Shown here: positions 43,901 through 51,648 of the stretch, piece by piece
Layout: the number at the start of each line of letters is the position of its first letter
Numbering within the stretch: position 1 is the stretch's first letter
Notes under the pieces: model-generated
Databases searched by the model: none
What the model saw: only the letters and a program-made list of their open reading frames with translations
Told to the model about the DNA's origin: nothing
Assembly: GCA_034678545.1 (NCBI GenBank)
Contig: JAXDBS010000070.1
Span: 16,180-80,179, forward strand
Direction: 5' to 3'
DNA: 64,000 nt
Origin: UBA5614 sp034678545
GTDB lineage: Bacteria; Cloacimonadota; Cloacimonadia; Cloacimonadales; Cloacimonadaceae
Translations under genes and position numbers: made by a program

Positions 43901-44559
43901 TGGCGGGTTTTCCCATCTCCACCGGCGGTTTCTTCACCTGCCCGCCCCTGGCCGCCGACCTGGACGGCGACCTCCAGTATGAGATCATCCTCCAGAACCA
44001 CCTCAACAGCATCTACATCTTCAATCACGACGGCAGCGGCGTACCCGGCTTTCCCTTCATCCAGAACTACAACGGCGCTACTCCCGCCACCCTGGCCGAT
44101 TTTGACGGGGACGGCAACTACGAACTGGTCTCCGGCTACTCCAACGGCGTCCTGGTTGTCAAACTGCGCCGCCCCCTGGGCCAAATGGACGCCTGGACTG
44201 TGTACCGCGGCAGCCTCAGCCGCCAGGGCAGCTTCGCCGCCACCGGATTTGTCGGCAATGATGAACAGAGTTCCGCCGCCTCGTTCAGGCTGGAAGCCGC
44301 CTATCCCAATCCCGCCCGGCAGCAGGCCACGCTTGCCTTCTCCCTGCCCAAGGCGGAGACCGACGCCAATCTGGCCATCTACAACAGCAAAGGCCAGAAG
44401 GTCAGGACCCTGTTCTCCGGCCCCGCCGCCAAAGGCGCTCACAGCCTGGTCTGGAACGGCCGGGACGATAACGGCAAACCAGTCGCCGGCGGCATCTATC
44501 TCTACCGCCTGCAAAGCTCCTCCGGCAGCCTCTCCCGCAAACTGCTGATGTTTAAATAA
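40933..44559 (+). CDS. Secreted gingipain-like C25 cysteine protease with FG-GAP and T9SS-type tail
   Basis: 1208 residues. Signal peptide (about 1-20), a propeptide-like beta domain, then the C25 domain (about 215-590) with catalytic H446 (NHMGHANE) and C476 (TQGCYPAAFD). From about 640 follow CARDB/Ig-like and FG-GAP/VCBS propeller repeats (VLADIDNDGSSEAIAGAHN, VADLDGNGTREIIAGTANG, AADLDGDLQYEI, LADFDGDGNYELVSG). The tail has AAYPNPARQQATLAFSL, IYNSKGQKVRTL, GGIYLYRL, ending RKLLMFK. It probably degrades extracellular protein for amino-acid fermentation; in Porphyromonas similar proteases are also needed for maturation of surface cargo. Confidence 0.93.
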   Translation: MKKWMTVILSALPLLLAAHLNVEVTLPDWKSETKWETSSLPLLQSPGNPALPFYPVRVLLPMGEKVINVEITLENHLPERAGLSLDYVRQQQPVSQPAPDRTVKNHAVWEADAFYPAADFEYLGTQTWKGYQIALLNIYPWHYNPVTSRLAAAGTARIKILTEADAELARYQGLRIPSAPTAPELLSGFVLNPEQSAGYTRRGSHRPSTRYVNPNDPKKLVIITSQNRVEWFNAYAQWKNSRNIPTGIFTIESILSDYAGVDDPAKLRSFIEDAFLSWLDTGTPLEYVILAGDDEIIPVRGLFGQVGDTTDNWMPSDLYYGCLDGNWNLDGDNLWGEYPTDQPDLLPEVAVGRFPAESLTEFQRIMNKTMFYVDNNTFSNNIAAFFGENLNWNPVTWGGDYKDAVAVHLPEAYQLDTYYQRDGTYAPEIVINAINGGAGIMNHMGHANEVYLMGQSNGTVEALTNTEYGFLYTQGCYPAAFDQRTSGDGESIGEHFVTASGGLYAFIGNTRYGWYSPGNTNGASQQFDKKFFAGLFQQNLPQLGKAMEYSLLQNVNQAMQSGVMLWCYYETILFGDPSISVKPADPTLSCLALDFYLHDDSEGDGDGNLNPGETVRLYPRVRNLPGWGTAHNVLVTVEGLPAGFELLTPQISLPQLAAGSYIDSTLCIRFQLPNEMDFGVYNYQIRLQASDPFSGQVVCDRRYGASLEITLLDSHFPWDCFHAGKSAPVVGDLQFSQETQVLYVDVTGNGYFINDQGEQVSGFDFPTEENINRSFAAGPFEIINTLMYAYAFTSRTGKIFAVAHKDTTDFFYINYDTGSTLLYTPVLADIDNDGSSEAIAGAHNKKIYALNYENELLPGFPVQLSSPFSSELAVADLDGNGTREIIAGTANGQLWAIESSGAVRPGFPVQLGGNVTGAPLVLNNCNIVAGTPEHMYVVSPGGAILTAKPVSDDMASGAIAADINRNGELDIVFVTTSGDLYACRQDGSDLAGFPISTGGFFTCPPLAADLDGDLQYEIILQNHLNSIYIFNHDGSGVPGFPFIQNYNGATPATLADFDGDGNYELVSGYSNGVLVVKLRRPLGQMDAWTVYRGSLSRQGSFAATGFVGNDEQSSAASFRLEAAYPNPARQQATLAFSLPKAETDANLAIYNSKGQKVRTLFSGPAAKGAHSLVWNGRDDNGKPVAGGIYLYRLQSSSGSLSRKLLMFK

Positions 44560-44572
44560 AAGGAAGGATCCC

Positions 44573-45481
44573 ATGCCCGGCATCGACCTGAAAAAGTTCT
44601 ACTACCTATACTACAAGGTGCGCGAGGAAGGCAAGGACGTCATGCTCAAGGAAAGCGAAATGACGGAAGAGGAATTTAACCGTTTCGAAAGCGAACTCGC
44701 GGAGGAAGTGACGCTCCTGAAAGCGGAACGCGTCAACGTGCCACGGATAGGGGAGGACTTTGTCCGCTACACCCGCTACCTGTACGAGCCTGAATCCGAA
44801 GCCTCAAAAAAGGTGCGCCGGCCAGACGCCATCGCACCTCTGATCGGCGAAATCATCCAGCTGCCCGCCGTGGGCAAGATACCCCAGCCAGACATGACGC
44901 TCTGGAAAGCGATCGAGCAGCGCCGCAGCCTGCGCACCTATGCCCGAGAACCGCTCAACCAGCCGGAACTTTCCTTCCTGCTCTGGGCCACCCAGTGGGT
45001 GCGAGATTTCCGCTCCAACGAAAAAGTCGAGATCGCTCTCCGCAACGTCCCTTCGGCCGGAGCCCGACACCCCTTCGAGACCTACCTCCTGGTCAACCGC
45101 GTGCGCGGACTCAAGCCCGGCCTTTATTACTACAACCCCACCAAGCACGGCCTGGTGCTCTTACGCCCGGGGGAGGAGATGGCCGGGGAAATCTGCCGCG
45201 GCGCCCTGGACCAGGAAATGGTGACCGCCAGCTCCGTCACCTTCATCTGGGTTGCCGTCCCCCACCGCACTGTCTGGCGCTACAGCCAGCGCGGCTACCG
45301 CTATCTCTACCTCGATGCCGGCCACGTGGGCCAAAATCTGCACCTGGCGGCCGAGGCCATCGCCTCCGGAGCTTGCATGATCGGCGCTTTCTATGACGAG
45401 GGTATGAACGAGATCCTAAAGCTGGACGGCAAGTCAGCCTTCGTTATCTACATGGCCAGCGTGGGCAAGAAACCGGTATAA
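44573..45481 (+). CDS. SagB/ThcOx-type FMN-dependent oxidoreductase
   Basis: 302 residues. The nitroreductase fold is visible in RRSLRTYAREPLNQPELSFLLWA, NVPSAGARHPFETYLLVN (FMN contacts), GLYYYNPTKHGL, and RYLYLDAGHVGQNLHLAAEAI. The SagB subfamily oxidises azolines in peptide natural products but also includes stand-alone oxidoreductases. No YcaO cyclodehydratase or precursor peptide is in the window, so a RiPP role is not supported. RBS AAAGGAAGG, 13 nt after the protease gene. Confidence 0.9.
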   Translation: MPGIDLKKFYYLYYKVREEGKDVMLKESEMTEEEFNRFESELAEEVTLLKAERVNVPRIGEDFVRYTRYLYEPESEASKKVRRPDAIAPLIGEIIQLPAVGKIPQPDMTLWKAIEQRRSLRTYAREPLNQPELSFLLWATQWVRDFRSNEKVEIALRNVPSAGARHPFETYLLVNRVRGLKPGLYYYNPTKHGLVLLRPGEEMAGEICRGALDQEMVTASSVTFIWVAVPHRTVWRYSQRGYRYLYLDAGHVGQNLHLAAEAIASGACMIGAFYDEGMNEILKLDGKSAFVIYMASVGKKPV

Positions 45482-45821
45482 CTTAAAGTATAATCATAAG
45501 TTAACCTATCTTTTCTTACCACTGCATCGGCAGTATGGGATTGCATGATGTCATATCTTGTCAACACCACCTGATGCAGATCATGCATTTATGCTGCTGT
45601 TTTACAACATTAGCCTACCCCAACGCCAACTCTTAAACTTATCCATTGCCCTCAAAGACAATCAGTTAGATCTACTTTTGGAAAATGGAACGGAGTTTGC
45701 GCTTTCATCCCTGCAGATTCATGCCTGGGACTTGCTGCAGGCGTGAACAAGGAGACGATGTTACGCTGAATGCTGTTGCCATAGTGAGCTCTCTCCCGCT
45801 CCTCCTGATTCCTCCGAATCG

Positions 45822-45863
45822 CCGGGAACTCAATATCATGCGGTTGAGTTCCCGGTCTTTTTT
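45822..45863 (+). terminator. Strong intrinsic terminator
   Basis: 12-bp perfect stem CCGGGAACTCAA / TTGAGTTCCCGG, 10-nt loop, then TCTTTTTT. It lies 340 nt after the SagB-type gene. Either the sagB transcript is long or an unrecognised short RNA or gene lies at 45482-45821. Confidence 0.9.
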
Positions 45864-45899
45864 CTGGCGCAACGGCAGACGCGCCTAGCTGTAGACTTA

Positions 45900-45937
45900 A
45901 ATGGTACAGGTAAGGCGTCTGTACTTACGGCACCATT
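45900..45937. repeat. Two-step hairpin in the gene-poor region
   Basis: AATGGT / ACCATT (6 bp) outside and GTAAG / CTTAC (5 bp) inside, followed by TTCCCC. It lies 37 nt after the strong terminator. Confidence 0.4.
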
Positions 45938-46165
45938 TTCCCCTGGCACAGCAACATGCGCCCTGCTTGTCGTACATGCGGTACCCTTGTATAAGAGACC
46001 GGCAGGACGGCACAGTTCGTCTCCCCGGTTGGAACAGGAATCAATTTGATGAATGTTAAAATCTTAGTGTCTTTCTGCCCGGTGGGATTGAGGTGCAGAG
46101 CTGAGCTTATGGAGTAAGAGGAACAGATGAAAAATGTAAATTTATAAAAAGCGCTTCGCCCAATT

Positions 46166-46305
46166 CACCAATTCACACGGTCTGTCAATCCCCGGATCTG
46201 GGTGAAAGTGGTCTCTATCGATGCTGAGGGATATAGATGATGTGAATTGGTGTAATGGTGGGTTTTTGTATATCTAACTTATTGAAACATATACCTCCCA
46301 CCATT
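46166..46305. repeat. Stacked inverted repeats, possible structured RNA or mini-element
   Basis: CACCAATTCACA (46166-46177) pairs with TGTGAATTGGTG (46241-46252), 12 bp perfect. Next to it AATGGTGGG (46254-46262) pairs with CCCACCATT (46297-46305). No gene is convincing from 45482 to 46596. Confidence 0.55.
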
Positions 46306-46596
46306 TCACAACCCTTTTGCAATTTGGCGCGTGTTGGTGCGAACTGCTCTTCTCTCGGGATGGAGTTTATGCTGGATTCATTATATCATTCTGTTTTTTT
46401 TCCACCACCTGATCGTAAACAAATCCGATATCAATACCGCTGCAATTAGGATCAGGATTGACAAAAATGGCGGGCAGGTTTGGTATGAATTTTACAATAA
46501 CAGAATATCAACAGGCATGTGTTCCGGCATCCGGAAAATGCTCCTGTTGCTATAACAAGCTGAATCGTGATATTAGAATACGACACCGGAGGGAAC

Positions 46597-47931
46597 ATGA
46601 ACCAGTTTAAAATGCTTTGTGCGGCGCTGGCCATCCTTTTATTGTCTGTCCCGCTGGCTGCCCAGATCACCAATAAATACGCTTTCACGGCCGGCAACAC
46701 GGTGTGGGAACTGCTCTCCGGGACCGCGGTGACGGACGCCATGACGGAAGACGGCCTGTCTTATGCCATCGATATCGGCTTCGCTTTCCCCTACGGCGAA
46801 AACACCTACACCCAGGTGAAGATCTCCTCCAACGGCTGGCTGGGCCTGGGCGCCAACCTGAACAATTCCTATTACGCCAATGACCTGGCCACGCTGAACA
46901 TCCGGCCCCTGGTGGCGCCTTTGTGGGACGACCTGGACATGAGCTACGGCCTGGTGCAGCACCTGACCTCGGGAGAGGCGCCCCACCGCGTCTTCCAGGT
47001 GCAGTGGCTGGCCGCCCGCTGGAACCGCAACGCCACTGAAGGCGAGTTCCACTTCATGGCTCGCCTGCACGAGACCGGCCAGGTGGATATCATCTACGGC
47101 CCCCACAACGGCACGCCCAACAACCCCTCCTCCTCGATCGGCATGAACATGGCTCCCGGCGGACCCGGCTGGTACTACAGCATCCTGCCCGGCGAACCGC
47201 CCATGGCCTTTTCCACCAACCAGTACCAAAACATCACAACCGTCCACCCCTCCGGCGCAATGTACATCTTCATGCCCAAAACCCTGCTCACCGCCAATCC
47301 CGCCTGCCTCAACCTGACCGGCACCCGCACCCCCATGCAAAGCGTCAGCGCGGATTACACGGCCGTCATCGGCAACGCCGGCACCTCCATCATCCCCTCC
47401 GGCCAGGCCACGGTCCGCCTCCTGCGGGAAGGGGAGATCCTCTCCTCCGCCGCAGTGCCGCAGCTGATCCCGGGCGGCTTTGCCGCCGTGAATCTACCTT
47501 GGGCGCCGGACACCACCGGACTCATGCACCTGACCGCCCAAGTGGAACTGGCCGGCGACCCCGACAGCCTCAACAACGCCTCCTATGCCTTTATGGTCAC
47601 AGCCATCCCCTTTGTCGGCAACCAGGACGAGACCCAGACGCCCCTCGCCCTCAGCCTGTCAGCATATCCCAATCCCTTTGGGGAGAGAATTGTTTTACAG
47701 TTTGATCTGGAAAAAGCGGAGCAGGTGAGCCTGAGGATCTATGACATCAAAGGCCGGCTGGTCAGGGACTTGCTGAAGGAATTCGGCAGCGAGTTCATGC
47801 CGGGAAAATCAACAGCCAAAGAATGGGATGGCCTGGATGAAAGAGGATATCCCGTCGCCAACGGCATTTATCTCTGCCGGCTGAGCGCGAATAATTACAG
47901 CACTACAAAGAAGATTATCAGGCTGAAATAG
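46597..47931 (+). CDS. Secreted protein with CARDB-like and T9SS-type sorting domains
   Basis: 444 residues from ATG 46597 (MNQFKMLCAALAILLLSVPL signal) with GGAGGG before it. N-terminal beta domain (DIGFAFPYGENTYTQVKISS, APLWDDLDMSYG), then an Ig/CARDB-like region (YTAVIGNAGTSIIPSGQATVRLL), then the tail SAYPNPFGERIVLQFDL, IYDIKGRLVRDLL, NGIYLCRL, ending KKIIRLK. It resembles bacterial nidogen-like/bacillolysin-associated surface domains; function unknown. Its end overlaps the convergent SRAP gene by 14 nt. Confidence 0.82.
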   Translation: MNQFKMLCAALAILLLSVPLAAQITNKYAFTAGNTVWELLSGTAVTDAMTEDGLSYAIDIGFAFPYGENTYTQVKISSNGWLGLGANLNNSYYANDLATLNIRPLVAPLWDDLDMSYGLVQHLTSGEAPHRVFQVQWLAARWNRNATEGEFHFMARLHETGQVDIIYGPHNGTPNNPSSSIGMNMAPGGPGWYYSILPGEPPMAFSTNQYQNITTVHPSGAMYIFMPKTLLTANPACLNLTGTRTPMQSVSADYTAVIGNAGTSIIPSGQATVRLLREGEILSSAAVPQLIPGGFAAVNLPWAPDTTGLMHLTAQVELAGDPDSLNNASYAFMVTAIPFVGNQDETQTPLALSLSAYPNPFGERIVLQFDLEKAEQVSLRIYDIKGRLVRDLLKEFGSEFMPGKSTAKEWDGLDERGYPVANGIYLCRLSANNYSTTKKIIRLK

Positions 47932-48688
47932 GCTTCAGCAGGTCCTCGGAATTATAGGCCACATTGCTCACCTTTCTGCTGACGGGGTAGAGGTCTATCA
48001 TGCCTGCCGGGCAGGGCTGAAGAAATGACTGCAGCGAGGCCGGGTCTTTGAAGCTATCATTTAGCCAGCTATCAACCACCTCTTTGGACAAAATCACTGG
48101 CATGCGGTCGTGGATGGGCTGCATCACAGCATTCGCCTGCGTGGTGATGATGGCGCAGCTCTGGATGTAGCTGCCGTCAGCCCCGGTCCAGTATTCCGTG
48201 ATTCCTGCCAAATAGAGCAGCTTGAAATCTGTCGGATCACTTGGCATAGCGATTCCATTTGCTGTTGTAGCTACGGACGCCTCGGCTGTAGCATTGCTGG
48301 CGGTTTGTAATCCGCCGCTGTCGTGGGCAGCATGGATGAAAAAGGGCTGCTTGTCGCTCTTGCGCCATTCGTAGAAGCCGGTGGCGGGGATGAGGCAGCG
48401 CCTCTTCAGCAGGGCGTTTTTAAAGGTCGGCTTGTCCAGGATGGTCTCCGCGCGAACGTTGATCATGCTGAACTTGGTTGAGGGCTCCTTGCTCCAGGAG
48501 GGGATCAGGCCCCAGCGGAAGAAGGACAGGAAGCGGTCCGGCCCTTTATAGATCACGGCTGCCACGGGCTGGGTGGGCGCCACGTTGAAATTGAGCTCGA
48601 TCTGCTCGTCCCTGTTCTTGATCTCCAACTCATCCAGCAGCTTCTTCAACTGCTTGTGTTTAACCACCTGGGCAAAGCGTCCGCACAT
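47918..48688 (-). CDS. SRAP-domain protein (YedK/HMCES-like abasic-site DNA crosslinker)
   Basis: 256 residues from ATG 48688 so that Cys2 is exposed after Met removal, as the mechanism needs; AGGGAAGG sits just before. MCGRFAQ, FSMINVRAETI, RRCLIPATGFYEW and PIHDRMPVIL carry the conserved Cys2, Asn, Glu and His. These proteins crosslink to abasic sites in single-stranded DNA and protect them. The middle region (STANGIAMP-like insert at about 150-185) is longer than in short family members. Convergent with the secreted protein gene. Confidence 0.93.
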   Translation of the reverse strand: MCGRFAQVVKHKQLKKLLDELEIKNRDEQIELNFNVAPTQPVAAVIYKGPDRFLSFFRWGLIPSWSKEPSTKFSMINVRAETILDKPTFKNALLKRRCLIPATGFYEWRKSDKQPFFIHAAHDSGGLQTASNATAEASVATTANGIAMPSDPTDFKLLYLAGITEYWTGADGSYIQSCAIITTQANAVMQPIHDRMPVILSKEVVDSWLNDSFKDPASLQSFLQPCPAGMIDLYPVSRKVSNVAYNSEDLLKPISA

Positions 48689-48726
48689 CCTTCCCTCCCT
48701 GTTCCGGAACTTATCGTCTGTAACCA

Positions 48727-48755
48727 AAGATATTTGTGCGCTCTTTTACTGTCAA
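48727..48755 (-). promoter_or_regulatory. Promoter of the SRAP gene
   Basis: Minus strand TTGACA (48755-48750), 17 nt, TATCTT (48732-48727), about 38 nt before the ATG. Confidence 0.6.
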
Positions 48756-48781
48756 CTCAAATCAAGAAACATCAAATTCGC

Positions 48782-48809
48782 TTGACAGGTATCGGCAACA
48801 GAATATCCT
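48782..48809 (+). promoter_or_regulatory. Promoter of the beta-helix protein
   Basis: TTGACA (48782-48787), 16 nt, TATCCT (48804-48809), 163 nt before the ATG at 48972. The leader shows no other clear structure. Confidence 0.5.
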
Positions 48810-48971
48810 AAGAATGAATAAGTATTCATATCATAATGGGTTGAGAAAGGAATGAAAAATATTCAAGGCAGAATAGACAAGTTGCCGCTCTCTGAGTTTC
48901 CGGAGATGGCCGGCTGTCCGGCAGCCGCGGCAGTGAGAGGTAATATGGGACTTTAGCAAAGGAGAGATGAA

Positions 48972-51569
48972 ATGAAGAAGATCCTGACCGTCCTTTTAGC
49001 TTTGGCAGCCGCCTGCCTGGCCGGAGTAACCAGGCACGTCCCTTCCGAATACGGCACGATCCAGCTTGCCATCGACGCCTGCAACAACGGGGACGCCGTG
49101 TTGGTCAGCCCCGGCGTCTACATGGAGAACATCAATTTCGGCGGCAGAAACATTACCGTCACCTCAGATTATTCCACCGACCACGATCCCCAGACCGTTT
49201 TGAACACAGTCATCCAGGGCACCGGCACGGGCAGCGTGGTCACCATAGCCGGCGGGGAGGACAGCACGGCGGTGCTGGCCGGCTTCTCCATCCGGGGCGG
49301 GAATTACACCATGGGAGGCGGGATTTCGGTCCGCAACGCCTCGCCCACCTTGGCCAACCTCTGCATCTATGACAACTCGGGCACGTTCGGGGCAGGGCTG
49401 TTCCTGCAGAATTCCTCTTCGGAAGTCAGCCGGCTCACCATCTGCCACAACAGCGGCTGCGGCCTGCGCATCATGGCAGGTTGCCCGATAGCTGTAAGCA
49501 GCTGCATAATATTCTACAATACCAGCGGCGTGTACAACGCCAGCCAGGACGCGACCGTTACCTTCTGTGACGTCCAGGGCTGGATGGAAGGGACGGGAAA
49601 CACCGGACAAATTCCCCTGTTCAGCGATGCCGAAAACCATGATTACCGGCTCCAGGCTGACTCCCCCTGCGTAAACAGGGGCTCGCCTTTCATCGGGCCG
49701 GACTGGGACGGCACCCGGCCTGACATGGGCGCGCTGCTCCTGCAGAATGATGAAGAGGACATCTATGTCGATTTCACGGCCACCCAGGTGGACTACTTTG
49801 CCGATCCCGCCGCTCCGGTTGCCTTCAGCAGCACCCTGGTCCCGTTCAACTGCTCCGTGCAGACTTACTGCTGGACGTTCGGGGACGGCGAGATCCTGCC
49901 GGAAGACCCTGCCCCCACCCACACCTACACGCACGGCGGGCATTTTGGGGTCGGGCTGACGGCAATATCTGACTCCTACCAGCAGTATGACTGTTACAAA
50001 CAGGATTACCTGACCATCTATACAAGCATTCTGGAAACCAGTATTTCCGGGACCCTGATTGCTTCCCATTCGCCTTATTTCGTGGGGCAGTGGGCGTGTG
50101 TCGAAAGCAATACCCAGTTGACCCTGGAGCCCGGCGTAGAGCTATTTTTCAATACGGATACGGGCATGGCCGTGTACGGGCAGATCACAGCCGCGGGCAC
50201 CGAGGAAGACAGCATCTTCATCTGCAGCTACAACGAAACTCCGGGCAGCGCCTTGTATATCAACTCTCCTGCCGTTAATCTCTTCCAACACTGCCATTTC
50301 AGCGGACTCACGGAGATCAGCGCCGCCAGTCCGGACAGCGGGCAGGTCTGTTTTGAACATTGTCTGGTCGAGGATAACACTCTGAACGGGATTAAATTCA
50401 ATGGGGGAATCGGCATCCTCAGGCATTCAGTGGTCAGGGATTGCGGCATCATGGATGAAAACAGCAGCGGGCTCTTCATTGCCTCGCCGCAGGTGCTGGT
50501 CGAGGACAATCTGGTGTACGGCAACAGGCCCTGCCAGGTGCAGATCAGGTGTTCCGACGGGCTGACCACCGTTCTCAGGAACAACCTGTTTGACAATGAG
50601 CAGCTGACTACATCCGTGATCGCCTTATTAGGACAAAACAGCTCCGCCACCATCATCGGGAACGAGATCAGGCGTGGCAGCCTGGGGCTTGGATTTGACA
50701 ACGATACCTACGCCTATGTGCTGAACAACGAGATTCATGGCAATTACGCCGGGCTCCTGCTTTACTATACCAATGCGGTCCATCCCTGCCGCATCCAAGG
50801 CAACCTGATCCGGAACAACCAACTGGAAGGGATACATATCGAGGGCTCGCCGGCCCTGATCGCCAATAATACCATCGTGAACAACAATGCTTCGCATTCG
50901 GCTGCAGAAGCAGGCATCTGGTTCACGTTAGACAGCGCCCTGCAGGTGGTCAACAACATCATCTATGGCAACACCAATGATTTTTACCGTGAATTCGGAT
51001 ATTCCCTGCCCGCTGCATCCTACAACCTGACCGAATCCGCCCTGACCAATATCGTTTTGGACCAGGGCAACAACCTGGCAGGAGACCCCGGCTTCCTGTC
51101 CGCCACCGACTTCCGGCTCTCTTCAGATTCTCCCTGCGTTGATACCGGCAATCCCGATCCCCTCTATTACGCTTTGCTGGATTATGACCCGGCGGGCTTT
51201 CCCAGGCTGTTTGACGGCAATCTTGACGGCACGGCGGTCATAGACCGCGGCTGCTATGAATTTAATCCCGCCCAGGGCATTGAGGATAACAATCTGCCCG
51301 GACCCGGTCTGCTGGAGATCAGTCTTTATCCCAATCCCTTCAGGAGCAGCATCAATATCTCCATCCGGAGCAAAGAACAGGCGAAGAGCGAAATCAGCAT
51401 CTACAACCTGAAAGGGCAACTGGTCAGGAAGATCATTCCGGGCCTGGGTAAATCAGCAGTCTGGAATGGCTTGGACAGTTCCAACCGGCCTGTGGCTGCG
51501 GGAGTTTACCTGATCAAAGCCAAACAGGCTGACCGGCAGACAGTGAAAAAGATCGTCCGCCTGCAGTAA
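48972..51569 (+). CDS. Secreted right-handed beta-helix protein with PKD and T9SS-type sorting domains
   Basis: 865 residues. Signal peptide (about 1-18), then a beta-helix (HVPSEYGTIQLAIDACNNGDAVLVSPGVYMENINFGG is split over the first turns) through about 260. A PKD domain follows (CWTFGDGEILPEDPAPTHTY, about 295-360), a second helix region (repeated N-x-x-x-G turns such as LRNNLFD, IIGNEIRRG, VLNNEIHGN, IANNTIVNN) and the tail SLYPNPFRSSINISI, IYNLKGQLVRKII, AGVYLIKA, ending KKIVRLQ. The fold is that of pectate-lyase-like polysaccharide-binding or -cleaving proteins, but no catalytic set is clear. Confidence 0.88.
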   Translation: MKKILTVLLALAAACLAGVTRHVPSEYGTIQLAIDACNNGDAVLVSPGVYMENINFGGRNITVTSDYSTDHDPQTVLNTVIQGTGTGSVVTIAGGEDSTAVLAGFSIRGGNYTMGGGISVRNASPTLANLCIYDNSGTFGAGLFLQNSSSEVSRLTICHNSGCGLRIMAGCPIAVSSCIIFYNTSGVYNASQDATVTFCDVQGWMEGTGNTGQIPLFSDAENHDYRLQADSPCVNRGSPFIGPDWDGTRPDMGALLLQNDEEDIYVDFTATQVDYFADPAAPVAFSSTLVPFNCSVQTYCWTFGDGEILPEDPAPTHTYTHGGHFGVGLTAISDSYQQYDCYKQDYLTIYTSILETSISGTLIASHSPYFVGQWACVESNTQLTLEPGVELFFNTDTGMAVYGQITAAGTEEDSIFICSYNETPGSALYINSPAVNLFQHCHFSGLTEISAASPDSGQVCFEHCLVEDNTLNGIKFNGGIGILRHSVVRDCGIMDENSSGLFIASPQVLVEDNLVYGNRPCQVQIRCSDGLTTVLRNNLFDNEQLTTSVIALLGQNSSATIIGNEIRRGSLGLGFDNDTYAYVLNNEIHGNYAGLLLYYTNAVHPCRIQGNLIRNNQLEGIHIEGSPALIANNTIVNNNASHSAAEAGIWFTLDSALQVVNNIIYGNTNDFYREFGYSLPAASYNLTESALTNIVLDQGNNLAGDPGFLSATDFRLSSDSPCVDTGNPDPLYYALLDYDPAGFPRLFDGNLDGTAVIDRGCYEFNPAQGIEDNNLPGPGLLEISLYPNPFRSSINISIRSKEQAKSEISIYNLKGQLVRKIIPGLGKSAVWNGLDSSNRPVAAGVYLIKAKQADRQTVKKIVRLQ

Positions 51570-51648
51570 GCATTAAAGCCGGAATCCTGCTTAACCGCAT
51601 ACTGTCAGTGCTGTTTGAGGGCCGTGAACTGAGCGGCTGGCCCCGGGA

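Noticed and set aside
42580..44583. 667-codon open frame on the minus strand over the C25 protease
   Set aside because: It is antisense to a gene with clear domains and has no recognisable motif; long antisense frames come from the codon bias. The same applies to the plus-strand frames at 21779-23668 and 51901-53925.
44573..45481. RiPP (thiazole/oxazole) cluster around the SagB-type gene
   Set aside because: No YcaO, precursor peptide or transporter is adjacent.
45558..45746. 62-codon frame after the SagB-type gene
   Set aside because: No RBS and no family features; kept only as part of the unexplained block.
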